NCBI RefSeq assembly: GCF_003112535.1
Contig: NZ_BEWA01000027.1
Span: forward strand, 1 to 64,000
From: Streptomyces rishiriensis
Lineage (GTDB): Bacteria; Actinomycetota; Actinomycetes; Streptomycetales; Streptomycetaceae
Length of the DNA: 64,000 bases
Direction of reading: 5' to 3'
Positions 63,826 to 64,000 of the stretch are shown piece after piece. The position numbers were made by a program, and so were the translations under genes. The notes under the pieces were generated by a model. It had not been told where the DNA came from, did no database searches, and saw only the letters and a list, made by a program, of their open reading frames with translations. Position 1 is the first letter of the stretch. Every line of letters begins with the position of its first letter.

Positions 63826-64000
63826 TCAACGCCTGCTGCGCCGACGGACGGCGTAGCCGTACTGCTCGGGCCAACGGGGCTCGGCGCCGAGTTCGATTGC
63901 GGCGTGCTGGGGCCAGTAGGGATTGCGCAGCAGTTCGCGGCCGAGCAGGACGGCGTCGGCCTGTCCGGTGGCGACGATGTCCTCGGCCTGGGCGGGCTCC
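63826..64000 (-). CDS. NADH:flavin oxidoreductase/NADPH dehydrogenase (YqjM-like), partial
   Basis: The C-terminal 57 residues of a gene running off the window: ADAVLLGRELLRNPYWPQHA then ELGAEPRWPEQYGYAVR. This is the typical end of YqjM-type Old Yellow Enzymes, with the FMN-phosphate Gly-Arg and the C-terminal arginine-finger YGYAV region. It is the second ene-reductase in the window and lies upstream of the alcohol dehydrogenase on the same strand (235-base gap). Confidence 0.85.
   Translation of the reverse strand, partial: EPAQAEDIVATGQADAVLLGRELLRNPYWPQHAAIELGAEPRWPEQYGYAVRRRSRR

Noticed and set aside
1..64000. CRISPR arrays, tRNA or rRNA genes, attachment-site duplications, replication origin
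   Set aside because: No regular spacer-repeat array, tRNA-like fold, rRNA block, integrase-adjacent repeat or DnaA-box cluster was seen on reading.

Overview
High G+C, strong third-codon G/C bias, GTG starts, AGGA-type ribosome sites and family content (MmyB-like XRE regulators, DUF6083-like protein, PaoABC, IS701/IS5 relics) point to a Streptomyces or close relative. No tRNA, rRNA, CRISPR array or phage structural gene was seen. Dense gene relics, insertion-sequence remnants and small catabolic or redox modules suggest an accessory region such as a chromosome arm; that placement is inference.

Layout. 0.1-6.4 kb: two related TetR repressors, an SDR and a leftward operon (quinone-oxidoreductase-like MDR, alpha/beta hydrolase, EthD-like protein, crotonase). 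6.4-13.9 kb: flavoprotein relic, 3-hydroxyisobutyryl-CoA hydrolase, shattered Fe-alcohol dehydrogenase, HSL esterase, propionyl-CoA synthetase, IS5 relic, SnoaL-like protein. 14-19.3 kb: Old Yellow Enzyme, thioesterase, HxlR, two paralogous TetRs and a second alpha/beta hydrolase. 19.4-25 kb: amidohydrolase relic, UvrD-like helicase, DUF6083-like protein, and an XRE regulator facing a frameshifted gene across a three-copy 16-bp repeat. 25-38.9 kb: inositol uptake and catabolism (ABC transporter, iolC, aldolase, iolB, iolD, iolA, iolE-like, isomerase, iolG, LacI regulator). iolC has an in-frame amber and iolB a +1 frameshift. 38.9-50.4 kb: relics and a defence island: XRE, IS701, SF1 helicase and Argonaute (PIWI) relics, an intact Gabija-like OLD nuclease + UvrD helicase pair, an HNH relic, and an intact ABC-three-component (ABC-3C) triad with a DUF3732 ATPase. 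50.4-55.6 kb: periplasmic-type molybdenum aldehyde oxidoreductase (paoABC) and its XdhC chaperone. 55.7-64 kb: XRE regulator, SDR/aldo-keto reductase/DUF2255 operon, MFS exporter, cupin, zinc alcohol dehydrogenase and the end of a second Old Yellow Enzyme.

Regulatory logic. Three operator families can be read by eye: TGAGTNNACTCA near the first TetR/redox modules and the second hydrolase; TTACGNNCGTAA before the SnoaL, Old Yellow Enzyme and both later TetR genes; and TAGAACGTTCTA around the iol cluster and its lacI gene. The most interesting block is the defence island at about 40.3-49.7 kb, where two intact multigene systems sit among wrecks of at least three other nuclease or helicase genes.
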